From CAYSCZ01 sp051155775 (GTDB lineage: Bacteria > Bacteroidota > Bacteroidia > Cytophagales > Cyclobacteriaceae), in assembly GCA_051155775.1 (NCBI GenBank), contig DAXETV010000028.1, positions 53,789 through 117,788 on the forward strand: 64,000 nucleotides of DNA. Direction: 5' to 3'. The translations under genes and the position numbers were made by a program. Each line of letters starts with the position of its first letter. Position 1 is the first letter of the stretch. The notes beneath the pieces are model-generated. The model was not told the origin of the DNA. It did no database searches and saw only the letters and a program-made list of their open reading frames with translations. This document shows positions 7,790-16,802 of this stretch, in pieces.

Positions 7790-8917
7790 ATGGAGGTTTA
7801 TCTTGATAATGCAGCCACAACACCAATAGATCCTGAGGTTGTGGAAGCGATGATGCCTTATATGAAAAATCAATATGGCAACCCCTCTTCTATACATGCC
7901 CATGGTAGAAAAACCCGCTCAGCGATAGAAAGATCGAGAAAAAAGATCGCTGACTTACTCAATGCATCCCCTGCTGAAATCTTCTTTACCTCAGGAGGAA
8001 CAGAAGCAGATAACACCGCCATCATAGGAGCAATAGAAAAATATGACATTCAGCATATTATCTCTACTAAAATTGAGCATCACGCGGTAATGCATACTAT
8101 TGAATTTTTGGAAAAATGTGGCAAAGTAAAAACAACTTATCTTGACCTGGATGAAAAGGGCAATTTCGAGCCTGATCAACTATCTACTACTTTGAGGGAT
8201 AATCCGAAATCATTGGTAAGTATCATGCAGGGAAATAACGAGATTGGTAACCTAACCAACATAGAAGAAATTGCAGAATTGTGCAAGGAGTATGGTGCGC
8301 TATTACATTCGGATACGGTTCAGACCGTCGGTCATTTCACCCATAACCTACAAAAGCTAAAAGCAGACTTCATAGTTGGTTCCGCCCATAAATTTCATGG
8401 CCCAAAAGGTATTGGATTCCTTTATATAAAAAATGGCAACAAAATTCCACCTTACATTCATGGTGGGGCACAGGAGCGAAATATGCGTGGCGGAACTGAA
8501 AATGTTTATGGAGTGGTGGGACTAACCGAGGCATTATCTATTGCTTATGAAAATATGGAATCTCATAGAAAACATATCCTGGATCTGAAAAATCATATGA
8601 TCAGTCAACTAAAGGGAATTCCGGGAATTGAATTCAATGGCTATTCTGACGATGAAGATAAAAGCCTCTACACAGTTCTTAATGTATGCACACCGGCTTC
8701 TGGTAACAATGATATGCTGCTTTTTAACCTGGATATAAAAGGAATATCAGCCTCAGGAGGCAGTGCCTGCTCTAGTGGATCTGACATTGGCTCTCATGTA
8801 ATCGCGGCACTCAACAAACCTAAAGACCGGGGAACCATTCGATTCTCTTTCAGTAAAATGAATACTAAAGAAGAAATTGATTATACTATTGCCTGTTTAA
8901 AAGATATCTTAAGCTAA
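7790..8917 (+). CDS. Cysteine desulfurase (IscS/NifS type)
   Basis: This PLP enzyme takes sulfur from L-cysteine for Fe-S clusters or tRNA thiolation. The 375-residue sequence begins YLDNAATTP, has SGGTEADN for cofactor phosphate binding, HSDTVQTVG, the PLP lysine in SAHKFHGPKG (Lys201) and the active Cys327 in SGGSACSSGS. The longer Cys loop fits the IscS/NifS rather than the SufS class. It starts 7 bp after glmM and is probably co-transcribed. No iscU or other scaffold gene is adjacent, so a role in tRNA thiolation is equally possible. Its stop codon overlaps that of the convergent VTT gene. Confidence 0.93.
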   Translation: MEVYLDNAATTPIDPEVVEAMMPYMKNQYGNPSSIHAHGRKTRSAIERSRKKIADLLNASPAEIFFTSGGTEADNTAIIGAIEKYDIQHIISTKIEHHAVMHTIEFLEKCGKVKTTYLDLDEKGNFEPDQLSTTLRDNPKSLVSIMQGNNEIGNLTNIEEIAELCKEYGALLHSDTVQTVGHFTHNLQKLKADFIVGSAHKFHGPKGIGFLYIKNGNKIPPYIHGGAQERNMRGGTENVYGVVGLTEALSIAYENMESHRKHILDLKNHMISQLKGIPGIEFNGYSDDEDKSLYTVLNVCTPASGNNDMLLFNLDIKGISASGGSACSSGSDIGSHVIAALNKPKDRGTIRFSFSKMNTKEEIDYTIACLKDILS

Positions 8918-9486
8918 GGCGTAAAGATATTTGCCTCCCAAATGATATAAGAGTAGACAATAAACCTCAAAAACCTGAATAAGGTAAAGGTGAAAAACTT
9001 CCTTATTGGATATTTAACAGCACCAATTAACATGCAAATGCCTGAAAATGGCAATGGGGTTAAAGCAGCAACAATCAATAAAAACCCACCATATTTATTC
9101 AGTAACCTTTCATATTTTCCTAAAAAATTAATTTTCAAGATCCTGTACAATCGAGTCTGATTGAGGTAGGAACCAATAAAAAATCCGATATAACCCGATA
9201 TGTAGGACAAAACTGATAGTGTGATTATATTTCCAACATAATGGGAAACTAATCCATTCCTAAGTGACCAGAACATAAATATTTCCGGTGGGATAATTCC
9301 AAACACAACCTCAGAAGCAAAAAATATCGAAAAGATCAGGAAAGGTTTTTCCGATATAGGGGATATAAGCTCAAAAAAGTCAAAGTTTAATTTATTCTTC
9401 GCATAAATTAATAACCCAATTAACACCGCCAACCAAGCCAATCCCTTAATGAGATTAGTAATTAAAAACCTTGTTTTATCATCCAT
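8914..9486 (-). CDS. VTT-domain (DedA/YqaA-like) membrane protein
   Basis: A 190-residue integral membrane protein with about five hydrophobic segments. The block KYGGFLLIVAALTPLPFSG followed by CMLIGAV has the proline-containing re-entrant pattern of VTT/SNARE-associated proteins (DedA, YqaA, YdjX). Members are lipid scramblases or small-molecule transporters in the inner membrane; no substrate can be assigned here. The start codon ATG at 9486 precedes a polar N-terminus, then a helix. The gene converges on the desulfurase gene and shares the tetranucleotide CTAA, which supplies both stop codons. Confidence 0.75.
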   Translation of the reverse strand: MDDKTRFLITNLIKGLAWLAVLIGLLIYAKNKLNFDFFELISPISEKPFLIFSIFFASEVVFGIIPPEIFMFWSLRNGLVSHYVGNIITLSVLSYISGYIGFFIGSYLNQTRLYRILKINFLGKYERLLNKYGGFLLIVAALTPLPFSGICMLIGAVKYPIRKFFTFTLFRFLRFIVYSYIIWEANIFTP

Positions 9487-9568
9487 GGAGATTGAAAAGC
9501 TACCGACCTGTTATTTATTAGCCACAACTGTCAAAAGAGGTAACGTATTACTTTACTTAATGATTAAA

Positions 9569-9599
9569 TTGTTCAAATATGTTTAAAAATGATAATTTG
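9569..9599 (+). promoter_or_regulatory. Weak promoter candidate for MOSC gene
   Basis: TTG at 9569-9571 and TAATTTG at 9593-9599 are separated by 21 bp and lie 11 bp before the ATG at 9611. The -7 box is one base short of TAnnTTTG, so the match is only suggestive. Confidence 0.25.
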
Positions 9600-9610
9600 A
9601 TTGGCAAAAT

Positions 9611-10093
9611 ATGGCAAGTTTTACAATTCAGGAGTTATTTAACAGAATGCCTCAAAAAGGCCTTGTGAAATGGATAGGTTTAAGGCCTGAAAAAAGGAAA
9701 AAAATCAATATTGTTTCTAGTGTAGAAACCACGGCTTCCTCAGGATTAGTTGGTGATAGATTTGCAGGAGTAAAAAATCAAAAAAGGCAGGTCACAATAA
9801 TACAGGATGAACATTTGATTGCAATCGGCTCAATTATGAAAAAAGAAATTAAACCTGAATGGACAAGACGAAATATTGTGGTTAGCCAAATAAATTTATT
9901 GGCTCTGGTCAATCAAAAATTTCAAATCGGAGAAGTAATATTGGAAGCAACAGGATACTGCCATCCATGCTCCAGGATGGAAGAAGCACTGGGTGAAGGC
10001 GGATATAATGCAATGCGTGGCCATGGCGGAATTACGGCTAAAGTAGTTGAGGGTGGTATCATCGCTGTAGGAAATTCAGTATACCTTTTATAA
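9611..10093 (+). CDS. MOSC-domain protein
   Basis: A 160-residue single-domain MOSC protein. MOSC domains bind molybdenum cofactor or related sulfur compounds, as in the C-terminus of MoCo sulfurase and in YiiM. Visible features are GLVGDRFAG, the strand RQVTIIQDEH, RRNIVVSQINLLAL and the conserved cysteine region ATGYCHPCSRMEEALGEGG, where one Cys is the likely sulfur carrier. The C-terminal part GHGGITAKVVEGG is also typical. The gene stands alone on its strand between two convergent or divergent partners, with no molybdopterin genes nearby. Family is secure; reaction unknown. Confidence 0.88.
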   Translation: MASFTIQELFNRMPQKGLVKWIGLRPEKRKKINIVSSVETTASSGLVGDRFAGVKNQKRQVTIIQDEHLIAIGSIMKKEIKPEWTRRNIVVSQINLLALVNQKFQIGEVILEATGYCHPCSRMEEALGEGGYNAMRGHGGITAKVVEGGIIAVGNSVYLL

Positions 10094-10094
10094 A

Positions 10095-10688
10095 TCAGGG
10101 CTTTCTGGAAATGTGCCAGTAGGGATCCATCAGATCTGATAAGTTAAAATTGAACTGGGTCAGTAGTATTTTAATAAAAAAATTCAGACGGTGGATGGCT
10201 TCCTGATAATATTCAGGCTTTACACTTGGAAGGTTTATAAAGAATTTGATAATTGGATAAGAATCTTTTCTAAAAATGCCCAAAATGTGATTTAAATATT
10301 CTCCATTATCAATTGATCTAAGCGCTTGTTCACAAATTTTTATTTCCCCATTGATGAGGCATGATACTACTTTGTTATGATGGATAGCCGCATCCCCTAA
10401 TAATTCCTCACAGTAAGATTTTAAAATTTTAATGGATACCTCTGGTAATTTATGATCAGGGAAAGTGTTAGGTTGCCAGAGAATTTCCCTGTAAGTAAAC
10501 AATGTTGGCAATATCTCCTGGTCTAGCTCGTGTTGCTCATTGAAAAAGTGATCAAGATCATCTTTATCAAGTTTTTCAGTATCAACAAACCCAGCCTTTA
10601 ATGAGTAATCATAGCTCTGCCCGTCTTCAGTTAAATTGATAAAGTTTAATAGCTCACTAAATTCGAGCTGAAGGGATGTATTTTGCAT
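10095..10688 (-). CDS. Unknown protein, 197 residues
   Basis: An acidic, helix-rich soluble protein that I do not recognise. It has no signal peptide or membrane segment. The N-terminal third is strongly acidic (EKLDKDDLDHFF), and the C-terminal half looks amphipathic (IIKFFINLPSVKP, FFIKILLTQFNFNL). The ATG at 10688 is the first in frame. It faces the MOSC gene with a 1 bp gap between stop codons, and its upstream side is free. Codon use looks like that of its neighbours, so it is probably a genuine lineage-specific gene. Confidence 0.65.
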   Translation of the reverse strand: MQNTSLQLEFSELLNFINLTEDGQSYDYSLKAGFVDTEKLDKDDLDHFFNEQHELDQEILPTLFTYREILWQPNTFPDHKLPEVSIKILKSYCEELLGDAAIHHNKVVSCLINGEIKICEQALRSIDNGEYLNHILGIFRKDSYPIIKFFINLPSVKPEYYQEAIHRLNFFIKILLTQFNFNLSDLMDPYWHISRKP

Positions 10689-10815
10689 TACTCAAAATTG
10701 TGATCTTGATCCAACATAATCAACCATCCAAAGTATAATATGGAAATCCATTGATGTAAAATTTTAAAGCTATCTTCCCCTGTCATTCTTTAATAATTTC
10801 TACAGATATTTGTTT

Positions 10816-12570
10816 ATGGATGTACGATGGGACAGAGTCATAAAAGCTAACCAAAAGATAGTAGAAGCCTTATCAAAAGCTATCAACGTCAATCAATATT
10901 TATCTTCTGTCCTGGTTCAAAGAAATATCAATGACTATTACCAAGCTAAAGAATTTTTTCGTCCCTCACTAAAAAACCTTCATAACCCATTTTTAATGTT
11001 AGGCTTAGATAAAGCCGTAGACCGATTAAATGATGCCATTTTTAAACGGGAGAAGATTTTGATTTACGGGGATTATGATGTAGACGGAACGACTGCGGTG
11101 GCTTTATGCTACAATTTTCTGATCCGGTATTATACAAATATCGAAATCTATATTCCCGACCGGTATGAGGAGGGATACGGCATCTCTGAAAAGAGCATCA
11201 ACTGGGCACATGAGAAGGGTTTTGGATTGATTATCGCATTAGATTGTGGAATCAAAGCCCATAATGAAAGTAAGCTGGCAAAAAATCTTGACATAGATTT
11301 AATTATTTGTGATCACCACATGCCAGGCGAACAGCTACCTGAAGCCTACGCTATTCTTGACCCAAAACAACCCAATGATGCATATCCTTTTAAAGAATTA
11401 TCAGGCTGCGGTGTCGGCTTTAAACTTATGCAGGGATTTGCTATACAAAACACCATAGAGGTGGCCAATCTGTTTAAATTTCTGGACTTATTGGCTGTAA
11501 GCATAGCCGCGGATATTGTGCCAATCATTGATGAAAACAGGATTATGGCTTATCATGGACTAAACGTCTTAAATAATAAACCTAGTCCGGGATTAAACGC
11601 CTTGAAAGACATCGCCGGAATAAAAGGTAAAATTGATATATCTAACATCGTTTTCGGCATAGCTCCCAGGATCAATGCCGCTGGCAGAATTAACCATGCC
11701 AGCAATGCTGTGGACCTGCTGGTTTCTAAAGATTGTGAAGATGCCCATGAGAAAGCAAAAGAGATAAACAAAACAAACACTGAGCGCAGAACATTTGATC
11801 TGGACACTACCTTGGAAGCCCTTTCATTATTGGAAGAGGAAAATACGAGAGCCAAAAGATCAACAGTACTATTTAATAAAAATTGGCATAAAGGCATTAT
11901 TGGGATTGTTGCCTCCAGATGCATAGAACATTACTATAAACCAACAATAATACTAACGGAATCAAAAAGTATGGCTACCGGTTCTGCAAGATCTGTGGAA
12001 GGGTTTGATCTTTACAGTGCGTTAAATGATTGCTCCGATCTATTAAAAACTTTTGGAGGCCATAAATTTGCGGCCGGTCTTACACTAGAGATTGATAAAA
12101 TTGATGAATTCAAAGAAAGATTCGAACAGATTGTGTCAGAACGCATAACCCGGGAGCAGATGGTTCCCCGCCTGGTTATAGATTGCGATTTGCCCTTATC
12201 GGTGATCAATTTCAGGTTTTTAAATATTCTCAAACAAATGCAACCCTTTGGCCCTGGAAACATGAGCCCCGTTTTCGCATCAAATAATATCCAAATTGTT
12301 AATGATTGCCGGGTCTTAAAGGATAAGCATATTAAGTTTTTAGCGAAACAGGCAGATGGTCCAATCCGGTTTGAGGCAATTGGATTCAACTTATGGGAAA
12401 AGTTCAATAACTATTCTGATTGCAATTATTTTGACATCGCCTACCATATTGAGGAAAATATTTATAATGGGAATAAATCTATCGTCCTAAATTTGAAGGA
12501 TATAAAGCCGGCAGAAAATTCAGAAGTGGGGTATGATCTTAAAAGCAGAACATCTAATAAAAAAATATAA
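10816..12570 (+). CDS. recJ: Single-stranded-DNA exonuclease RecJ
   Basis: RecJ degrades single-stranded DNA 5' to 3' in recombination and mismatch repair. The DHH-family core is clear: YGDYDVDGTTA (motif I), ALDCGI, ICDHH (motif III), then the DHHA1 domain with GHKFAAGLTLE and a C-terminal OB-like domain. ATG at 10816 gives 584 residues, within the family range; a TTG two codons upstream is less likely. The last 38 bp overlap the start of lptB, and the GH3-like gene follows, so the three form one transcript. Identification is very secure. Confidence 0.96.
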   Translation: MDVRWDRVIKANQKIVEALSKAINVNQYLSSVLVQRNINDYYQAKEFFRPSLKNLHNPFLMLGLDKAVDRLNDAIFKREKILIYGDYDVDGTTAVALCYNFLIRYYTNIEIYIPDRYEEGYGISEKSINWAHEKGFGLIIALDCGIKAHNESKLAKNLDIDLIICDHHMPGEQLPEAYAILDPKQPNDAYPFKELSGCGVGFKLMQGFAIQNTIEVANLFKFLDLLAVSIAADIVPIIDENRIMAYHGLNVLNNKPSPGLNALKDIAGIKGKIDISNIVFGIAPRINAAGRINHASNAVDLLVSKDCEDAHEKAKEINKTNTERRTFDLDTTLEALSLLEEENTRAKRSTVLFNKNWHKGIIGIVASRCIEHYYKPTIILTESKSMATGSARSVEGFDLYSALNDCSDLLKTFGGHKFAAGLTLEIDKIDEFKERFEQIVSERITREQMVPRLVIDCDLPLSVINFRFLNILKQMQPFGPGNMSPVFASNNIQIVNDCRVLKDKHIKFLAKQADGPIRFEAIGFNLWEKFNNYSDCNYFDIAYHIEENIYNGNKSIVLNLKDIKPAENSEVGYDLKSRTSNKKI

Positions 12571-13264
12571 ACGCAGAATTGTTGTCAATGACATCTCGAT
12601 ATCTGTAAAACAAGGGGAGATTGTTGGCCTTCTGGGCCCTAACGGGGCTGGGAAAACAACCTCATTTTATATGATCGTTGGGTTAATAAGACCAAATAAA
12701 GGTCATATTTACCTGGATGACCAAGACATTACAGGACTTCCAATGTTTAAAAGAGCTAATAAGGGTATTGGTTATCTCGCCCAGGAAGCATCTGTATTCA
12801 GGAAACTTACAGTCGAGGAAAACCTTAAAGCTGTCCTTGAAATGAGTGAGCTCAGTAAGGAAGATCAAAAAGAAAAAATGGAAAGTTTGCTGGAGGAATT
12901 TAGTCTCGGCCATGTTAGGAAAAACCTGGGCATGGTGCTATCTGGTGGTGAGCGACGCAGAACGGAGATAGCCAGGGCTTTGGCCATTGACCCGAAATTT
13001 GTGCTCCTGGATGAACCGTTTGCAGGTGTGGATCCCATAGCCGTGGAGGAGATACAATCTATGGTAGCACAACTTAAAAAGAGAAATATTGGCATTTTGA
13101 TCACCGATCATAATGTAAACGAAACCCTGTCCATCACTAACCGGGCATATTTAATGTTTGAAGGTAAATTACTAAAAGCAGGGACAGCCGAAGAACTAGC
13201 AGCTGATGAGCAAGTGAGGCGGGTATATCTGGGAAGACATTTTGAGCTTAAAAGGAAATTTTAA
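12533..13264 (+). CDS. lptB: LPS export ABC transporter ATP-binding protein LptB
   Basis: LptB powers extraction of lipopolysaccharide from the inner membrane with LptFG. The 243 residues contain Walker A GPNGAGKT (35-42), a Q-loop in GYLAQEASVF, the ABC signature LSGGE (136-140) followed by RRRTEIARAL, Walker B with Asp160-Glu161, and the H-loop ITDHN. The RRR after the signature and DPIAVEEIQ are characteristic of LptB. The ATG lies inside the 3' end of recJ, suggesting coupled translation. LptF/LptG and LptA/C are not in the window. Confidence 0.95.
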   Translation: MILKAEHLIKKYKRRIVVNDISISVKQGEIVGLLGPNGAGKTTSFYMIVGLIRPNKGHIYLDDQDITGLPMFKRANKGIGYLAQEASVFRKLTVEENLKAVLEMSELSKEDQKEKMESLLEEFSLGHVRKNLGMVLSGGERRRTEIARALAIDPKFVLLDEPFAGVDPIAVEEIQSMVAQLKKRNIGILITDHNVNETLSITNRAYLMFEGKLLKAGTAEELAADEQVRRVYLGRHFELKRKF

Positions 13265-13265
13265 A

Positions 13266-14783
13266 ATGCCACTGATCACATCTATACTTTCCTGGGTAAT
13301 GAAAAAAAGAATACACCAAATTGAGTTGTTCTTTAAATACCCGCTTGAGGTTCAAAATGAATTGTTAGAAAACCTGTTGGATAAAGCAAGAAATACGGAA
13401 TACGGTAAAAAACACCATTTCTACAAAATTAAAAATAGTAATGATTTTAGGGAAAGGGTACCTCTGGTCTCCTATGAGGATTTTTATCCCTACATTAAGC
13501 GATCAATGCAGGGTGAGAAAAATATTTTTTGGCCCTCAGATATCACCTGGTATGCAAAATCCTCCGGAACCACCAATGCAAGAAGTAAATTTATCCCGGT
13601 AAGCCAGGAAGCTATGGATGATTGCCACTACAAAGGTGGTAAGGATTTAATGTCCATTTATCTGAATAACAATCCCGGATCCAGAGTCTTTTCGGGAAAG
13701 GGATTAATTATCGGAGGAAGCCAGCAGGTCAATCAATTTAATGAGAAACAAAAATCATTCTATGGGGACGTGTCAGCTGTACTCCTAAAAAACCTGCCTT
13801 TTTGGATTCAATTAATCAGAACCCCAAGCCTTGAAATTGCTTTGATGGATGAATGGGAAGGTAAAATTGAAAAAATTGCTGAAGCTACCTATTCAGAAAA
13901 TGTGACCAATATCTCAGGCGTCCCAACCTGGACCCTGGTGCTACTGGAGCGAATACTTGAGAAATACAATAAAAAAAGTATTCTGGAAATATGGCCAAAT
14001 TTGGAGCTTTTTGTGCATGGCGCAGTATCATTTATCCCATACCGGTCGCTTTTTGAAAAGCTGATACCCTCACCTTCAATGAATTATCTGGAGACTTATA
14101 ACGCTTCTGAAGGATTTTTCGCCATACAAGACCGGTCTGATTCCAGTGAACTTTTACTCATGTTGGATTATGGTATATACTATGAATTTATCGCTATGGA
14201 AAACTGGGAAGACGATTATCCAGTAACCAAAACGTTGAATGAGGTTGAATTAAACAAAAACTATGCGATGGTTATATCTACCAACGCTGGCCTATGGCGC
14301 TATAAAATAGGGGATACCATAAAGTTCACCGCTTTAGATCCTTTTAGAATAAAAATTACCGGGCGCACCAAGCACTTTATCAATGCCTTTGGTGAAGAAC
14401 TCATAATTGATAATGCAGAGCATGCCATTTCCATTGCCTGCACTGAAACCGGCGCGGAGATTGACAACTTTACTGCTGCTCCAAGATACCTGGGATCGAA
14501 ACAAAAAGGTGGCCATGAATGGATCATAGAATTTGTAAGTCAACCTTGCGATCATGAAAAATTTAAAGTTGTCCTCGACAATAGTTTAAGGGAAATTAAC
14601 TCTGATTATGATGCAAAGCGACATAAAGAAATTGCCCTGGAACCACCGGTCATTCACACTGCCCCGAAGGGTACTTTCAAAAAGTGGTTAAAAGACAAAG
14701 GCAAATTAGGTGGACAGAATAAGGTGCCACGATTAGCGAACGATCGCCAATATGTAGAGGAAATTTTAAAATATTTAAATTGA
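13266..14783 (+). CDS. GH3 (auxin-responsive) family acyl-adenylating enzyme
   Basis: A 505-residue member of the GH3 family. Plant GH3 proteins adenylate carboxylic acids and join them to amino acids; bacterial members are common in Bacteroidota but their substrates are unknown. The three ATP/AMP motifs are present: YAKSSGTTNARSKFIPVS, ETYNASEGFFAIQD and WRYKIGDTIKFT. ATG at 13266, 1 bp after the lptB stop, gives the expected N-terminus MPLITSIL; a TTG at 13242 inside lptB is rejected. Its place behind lptB hints at, but does not prove, an envelope-lipid role. It faces the hemerythrin-like gene with a 5 bp gap. Confidence 0.85.
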   Translation: MPLITSILSWVMKKRIHQIELFFKYPLEVQNELLENLLDKARNTEYGKKHHFYKIKNSNDFRERVPLVSYEDFYPYIKRSMQGEKNIFWPSDITWYAKSSGTTNARSKFIPVSQEAMDDCHYKGGKDLMSIYLNNNPGSRVFSGKGLIIGGSQQVNQFNEKQKSFYGDVSAVLLKNLPFWIQLIRTPSLEIALMDEWEGKIEKIAEATYSENVTNISGVPTWTLVLLERILEKYNKKSILEIWPNLELFVHGAVSFIPYRSLFEKLIPSPSMNYLETYNASEGFFAIQDRSDSSELLLMLDYGIYYEFIAMENWEDDYPVTKTLNEVELNKNYAMVISTNAGLWRYKIGDTIKFTALDPFRIKITGRTKHFINAFGEELIIDNAEHAISIACTETGAEIDNFTAAPRYLGSKQKGGHEWIIEFVSQPCDHEKFKVVLDNSLREINSDYDAKRHKEIALEPPVIHTAPKGTFKKWLKDKGKLGGQNKVPRLANDRQYVEEILKYLN

Positions 14784-14788
14784 GGCGC

Positions 14789-15232
14789 TCAAACATCCCT
14801 GGTAACGATTTGGATTTGTGGTAATATTTCCGGGCAAACCTCCTGAATACCCTGAAACAATTCTCTTTCCTCCATCCTTATATGAGTCTCAAGCATTTTC
14901 CCAAAATCATCTAGCCAATCGACCTGATATCCCCTTTTCGAGCATTTAAAAGCTTCAAAAGCATCTAAAAACTTCTTGTGATCTGCCTCCAGGTCTTTTA
15001 TTAAACCATCAAACACACCGGTAGCTGATTTAACAATTTCAAAAACCTTGTTTTCTGTATCGATGTGGCTGTTAAATATTTTATCCAGTGTTTGAATAGC
15101 ATAGTCAACCTTTCCTTCAATATCCGTGGGTAATCCTCTGTAAGGCGGGGCGTCTTTTTTAAATAGTTGAGCAACCAAAAGTATCTTATGGTGATGTCTG
15201 GATAAAGGTTGAAGTGCAATATGTCTTTTCAT
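14789..15232 (-). CDS. Hemerythrin-like (HHE) domain protein
   Basis: A 147-residue four-helix HHE protein. Candidate di-iron ligands are the HHHK motif near residues 13-16, FNSHIDTENKVFE, LEADHKKF, and the C-terminal THIRMEERELF. Proteins of this kind bind oxygen or nitric oxide or protect iron-sulfur clusters. The ATG at 15230-15232 is immediately preceded by the T-tract of the upstream gene's terminator, leaving no leader between the terminator and the start. Transcription must therefore come from read-through or from a start within the terminator. Family is fairly secure; biological role unknown. Confidence 0.85.
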   Translation of the reverse strand: MKRHIALQPLSRHHHKILLVAQLFKKDAPPYRGLPTDIEGKVDYAIQTLDKIFNSHIDTENKVFEIVKSATGVFDGLIKDLEADHKKFLDAFEAFKCSKRGYQVDWLDDFGKMLETHIRMEERELFQGIQEVCPEILPQIQIVTRDV

Positions 15233-15258
15233 AAAAAAACCCTGACAATGCCAGGGCT
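15233..15258 (-). terminator. Rho-independent terminator after thioredoxin-fold gene
   Basis: On the reverse strand CCCTG, a 7-nt loop (GCATTGT) and CAGGG form a short stem that is followed by seven T residues (15233-15239). It sits 26 bp after the stop of the gene at 15284-15907 and touches the start codon of the hemerythrin-like gene. Confidence 0.7.
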
Positions 15259-15283
15259 ATCAGGTTATACCAAAACTTTCCCT

Positions 15284-15907
15284 TTAAGCTTCTTTCCATT
15301 TAATTGTGCATCCAATAGCCTTGGTAAAAGTGGTTTCAACGTCCTTACCACTGAGTAATGCATCTACTGCATCCTCTACATATGTTTTATTAACTTGACT
15401 GGCATCTCGATGGTTGTCATCAATAGCACCGATGTATTTAACCTTGTGGCTGCCAGACTCTTTACTCAACACATAAATATGTGGCGTTCTTGTCGCTCCA
15501 AAATCGGAGGCAACTTTCTGGCTCTCATCATACAAATATGGGAAAGTAAATCCTTTTTCTTTGGCCCTTTTCTTCATTTCATCAAATGAATCCCCTGGTT
15601 GCTTATTAACATCATTTGGATTAATGGCCAGAACAGGATAGCCCTGGCTCTTATATTTTTTATCCAACGCTATAATCCTGCTTTCATATAGCTTAGCGTA
15701 TGGACATGTGTTGCATGTGAAAACAACGATGAATCCTTTGGCTTCATCATAATCCGATAAAGAAACAAAACGACCATCAATGTTTTTCAATTTGAAATCT
15801 TTAATAGTATCACCAATCTTGTAATCATCATCACTACTCCCTGCATTTACAAATAAGATTATCGCCGAAATAAAGATTCCCAGGATTAATATGTAGTTCT
15901 TTTTCAT
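15284..15907 (-). CDS. Exported thioredoxin-fold (AhpC/TSA-like) protein
   Basis: A 207-residue protein with an N-terminal hydrophobic segment (about residues 4-20, signal peptide or anchor). The redoxin domain has KIGDTIKDFKLKNIDG, the active-site region VVFTCNTCPYAK with Cys65 and Cys68, and a cis-Pro loop GATRTPHIYVLS. The CNTCPYAK site is typical of a redoxin subfamily common in Bacteroidota, often next to TlpA-like proteins. It lies 10 bp after the TlpA-like gene, so both are likely made together for thiol or peroxide chemistry in the periplasm. A terminator follows. Confidence 0.85.
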   Translation of the reverse strand: MKKNYILILGIFISAIILFVNAGSSDDDYKIGDTIKDFKLKNIDGRFVSLSDYDEAKGFIVVFTCNTCPYAKLYESRIIALDKKYKSQGYPVLAINPNDVNKQPGDSFDEMKKRAKEKGFTFPYLYDESQKVASDFGATRTPHIYVLSKESGSHKVKYIGAIDDNHRDASQVNKTYVEDAVDALLSGKDVETTFTKAIGCTIKWKEA

Positions 15908-15917
15908 TTGAATTATT

Positions 15918-16409
15918 TTAATTTAAAAATTTTTGTATTTCTGTTTCTAACTCTTCAAGGCTAAATGATTTTTCATAAAAAGACCTTCTGCCCGTGCGTC
16001 CGTCAACGATCAATGTTGCCGGTATGGCTCCGGACCAGCTATTATCGACTTTATCTATAAAGGCATTGTAATCGGTTTCGTCCAACAGTTTTACGATAGA
16101 CTTAATATTTTTTTTATTAATAAATTTTTTAACCTTCTTATCCAGTTGAGAAGGGAAATCGAAGCTTATCAAATACACCTTCAAACCTTCATCTTTATAT
16201 TTTTGATTGACCGCTTCAAAATGTGGGATCTCGGCAACGCATGGCTTGCACCAGGTAGCCCAAAAATTAATGACTTTTATTTCATCGGATTTTTTGTAAA
16301 TGAGATCATCCAGGTCAGGGTATTGAATTACTTCTACGTTTTGAGCCAAGTTTAACTGATTAACCAGTAATAGCAATAATACTATCGGGTAAAATTTCAT
16401 AACTATCAT
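15918..16409 (-). CDS. TlpA-like thiol:disulfide oxidoreductase
   Basis: A 163-residue exported thioredoxin-fold protein. A signal peptide (about residues 4-22, ending LNLAQ) is followed by a TlpA/ResA-type domain with FWATWCKPCVAEIPHF (Cys54 and Cys57) and the cis-Pro loop GAIPATLIVDG. Such proteins reduce disulfides in the periplasm, for example in cytochrome c maturation. ATG codons at 16409 and 16400 are both possible; the second gives the more compact signal peptide. It heads a two-gene unit with the adjacent redoxin gene and borders the AT-rich gap that holds DnaA-box-like sites. Confidence 0.88.
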   Translation of the reverse strand: MIVMKFYPIVLLLLLVNQLNLAQNVEVIQYPDLDDLIYKKSDEIKVINFWATWCKPCVAEIPHFEAVNQKYKDEGLKVYLISFDFPSQLDKKVKKFINKKNIKSIVKLLDETDYNAFIDKVDNSWSGAIPATLIVDGRTGRRSFYEKSFSLEELETEIQKFLN

Positions 16410-16802
16410 TACGACCAGGCTATTTATTGGTTATGGTCATTTTAAAAATATGATTATTTTAAGAATGCTTGCTATGAATTTTTTCTATCTTAACATAAAA
16501 CAAATTTTTACATAACATTAAAATAATTAGGAAATTCCTTAAAATATCCTATTCAAAATGAGTTTAAGGTACTAATATTTTAAAACCCTATGAACTTAAA
16601 TTATCATATAAATCATAGGCATTTATAAAAATATAAGGATATGAAAATGTCAAGCATACTTTTCCACATTTTAATAAAGTTTTCCACACGTTTGTTGTAT
16701 TTATTTCTAAATAATTGATTATCAATAGTTTATATTCCATTAATTAAAGTCAATTAATGTGGATAAGTCCGGAAATATTTAGAAAGCAAACAATTATGTT
16801 AA
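16410..16802. other. AT-rich gap with DnaA-box cluster, possible replication origin
   Basis: These 393 non-coding bases are extremely AT-rich, especially 16440-16650. Toward the right there are two TTTTCCACA sites on the plus strand (16660-16668 and 16680-16688) and a perfect TTATCCACA on the minus strand (16758-16766). An imperfect palindrome ATTGATTATCAAT lies between them at 16714-16726. Box cluster plus an AT-rich block is the layout of a bacterial origin, but dnaA is not adjacent and gene direction does not switch here. Confidence 0.35.

Noticed and set aside
10810..10815. TTG as start of recJ
   Set aside because: It adds only two residues, and the ATG at 10816 gives the more usual N-terminus.
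13242..13265. TTG inside lptB as start of the GH3-family gene
   Set aside because: The ATG at 13266, one base after the lptB stop, gives the N-terminus typical for the family.
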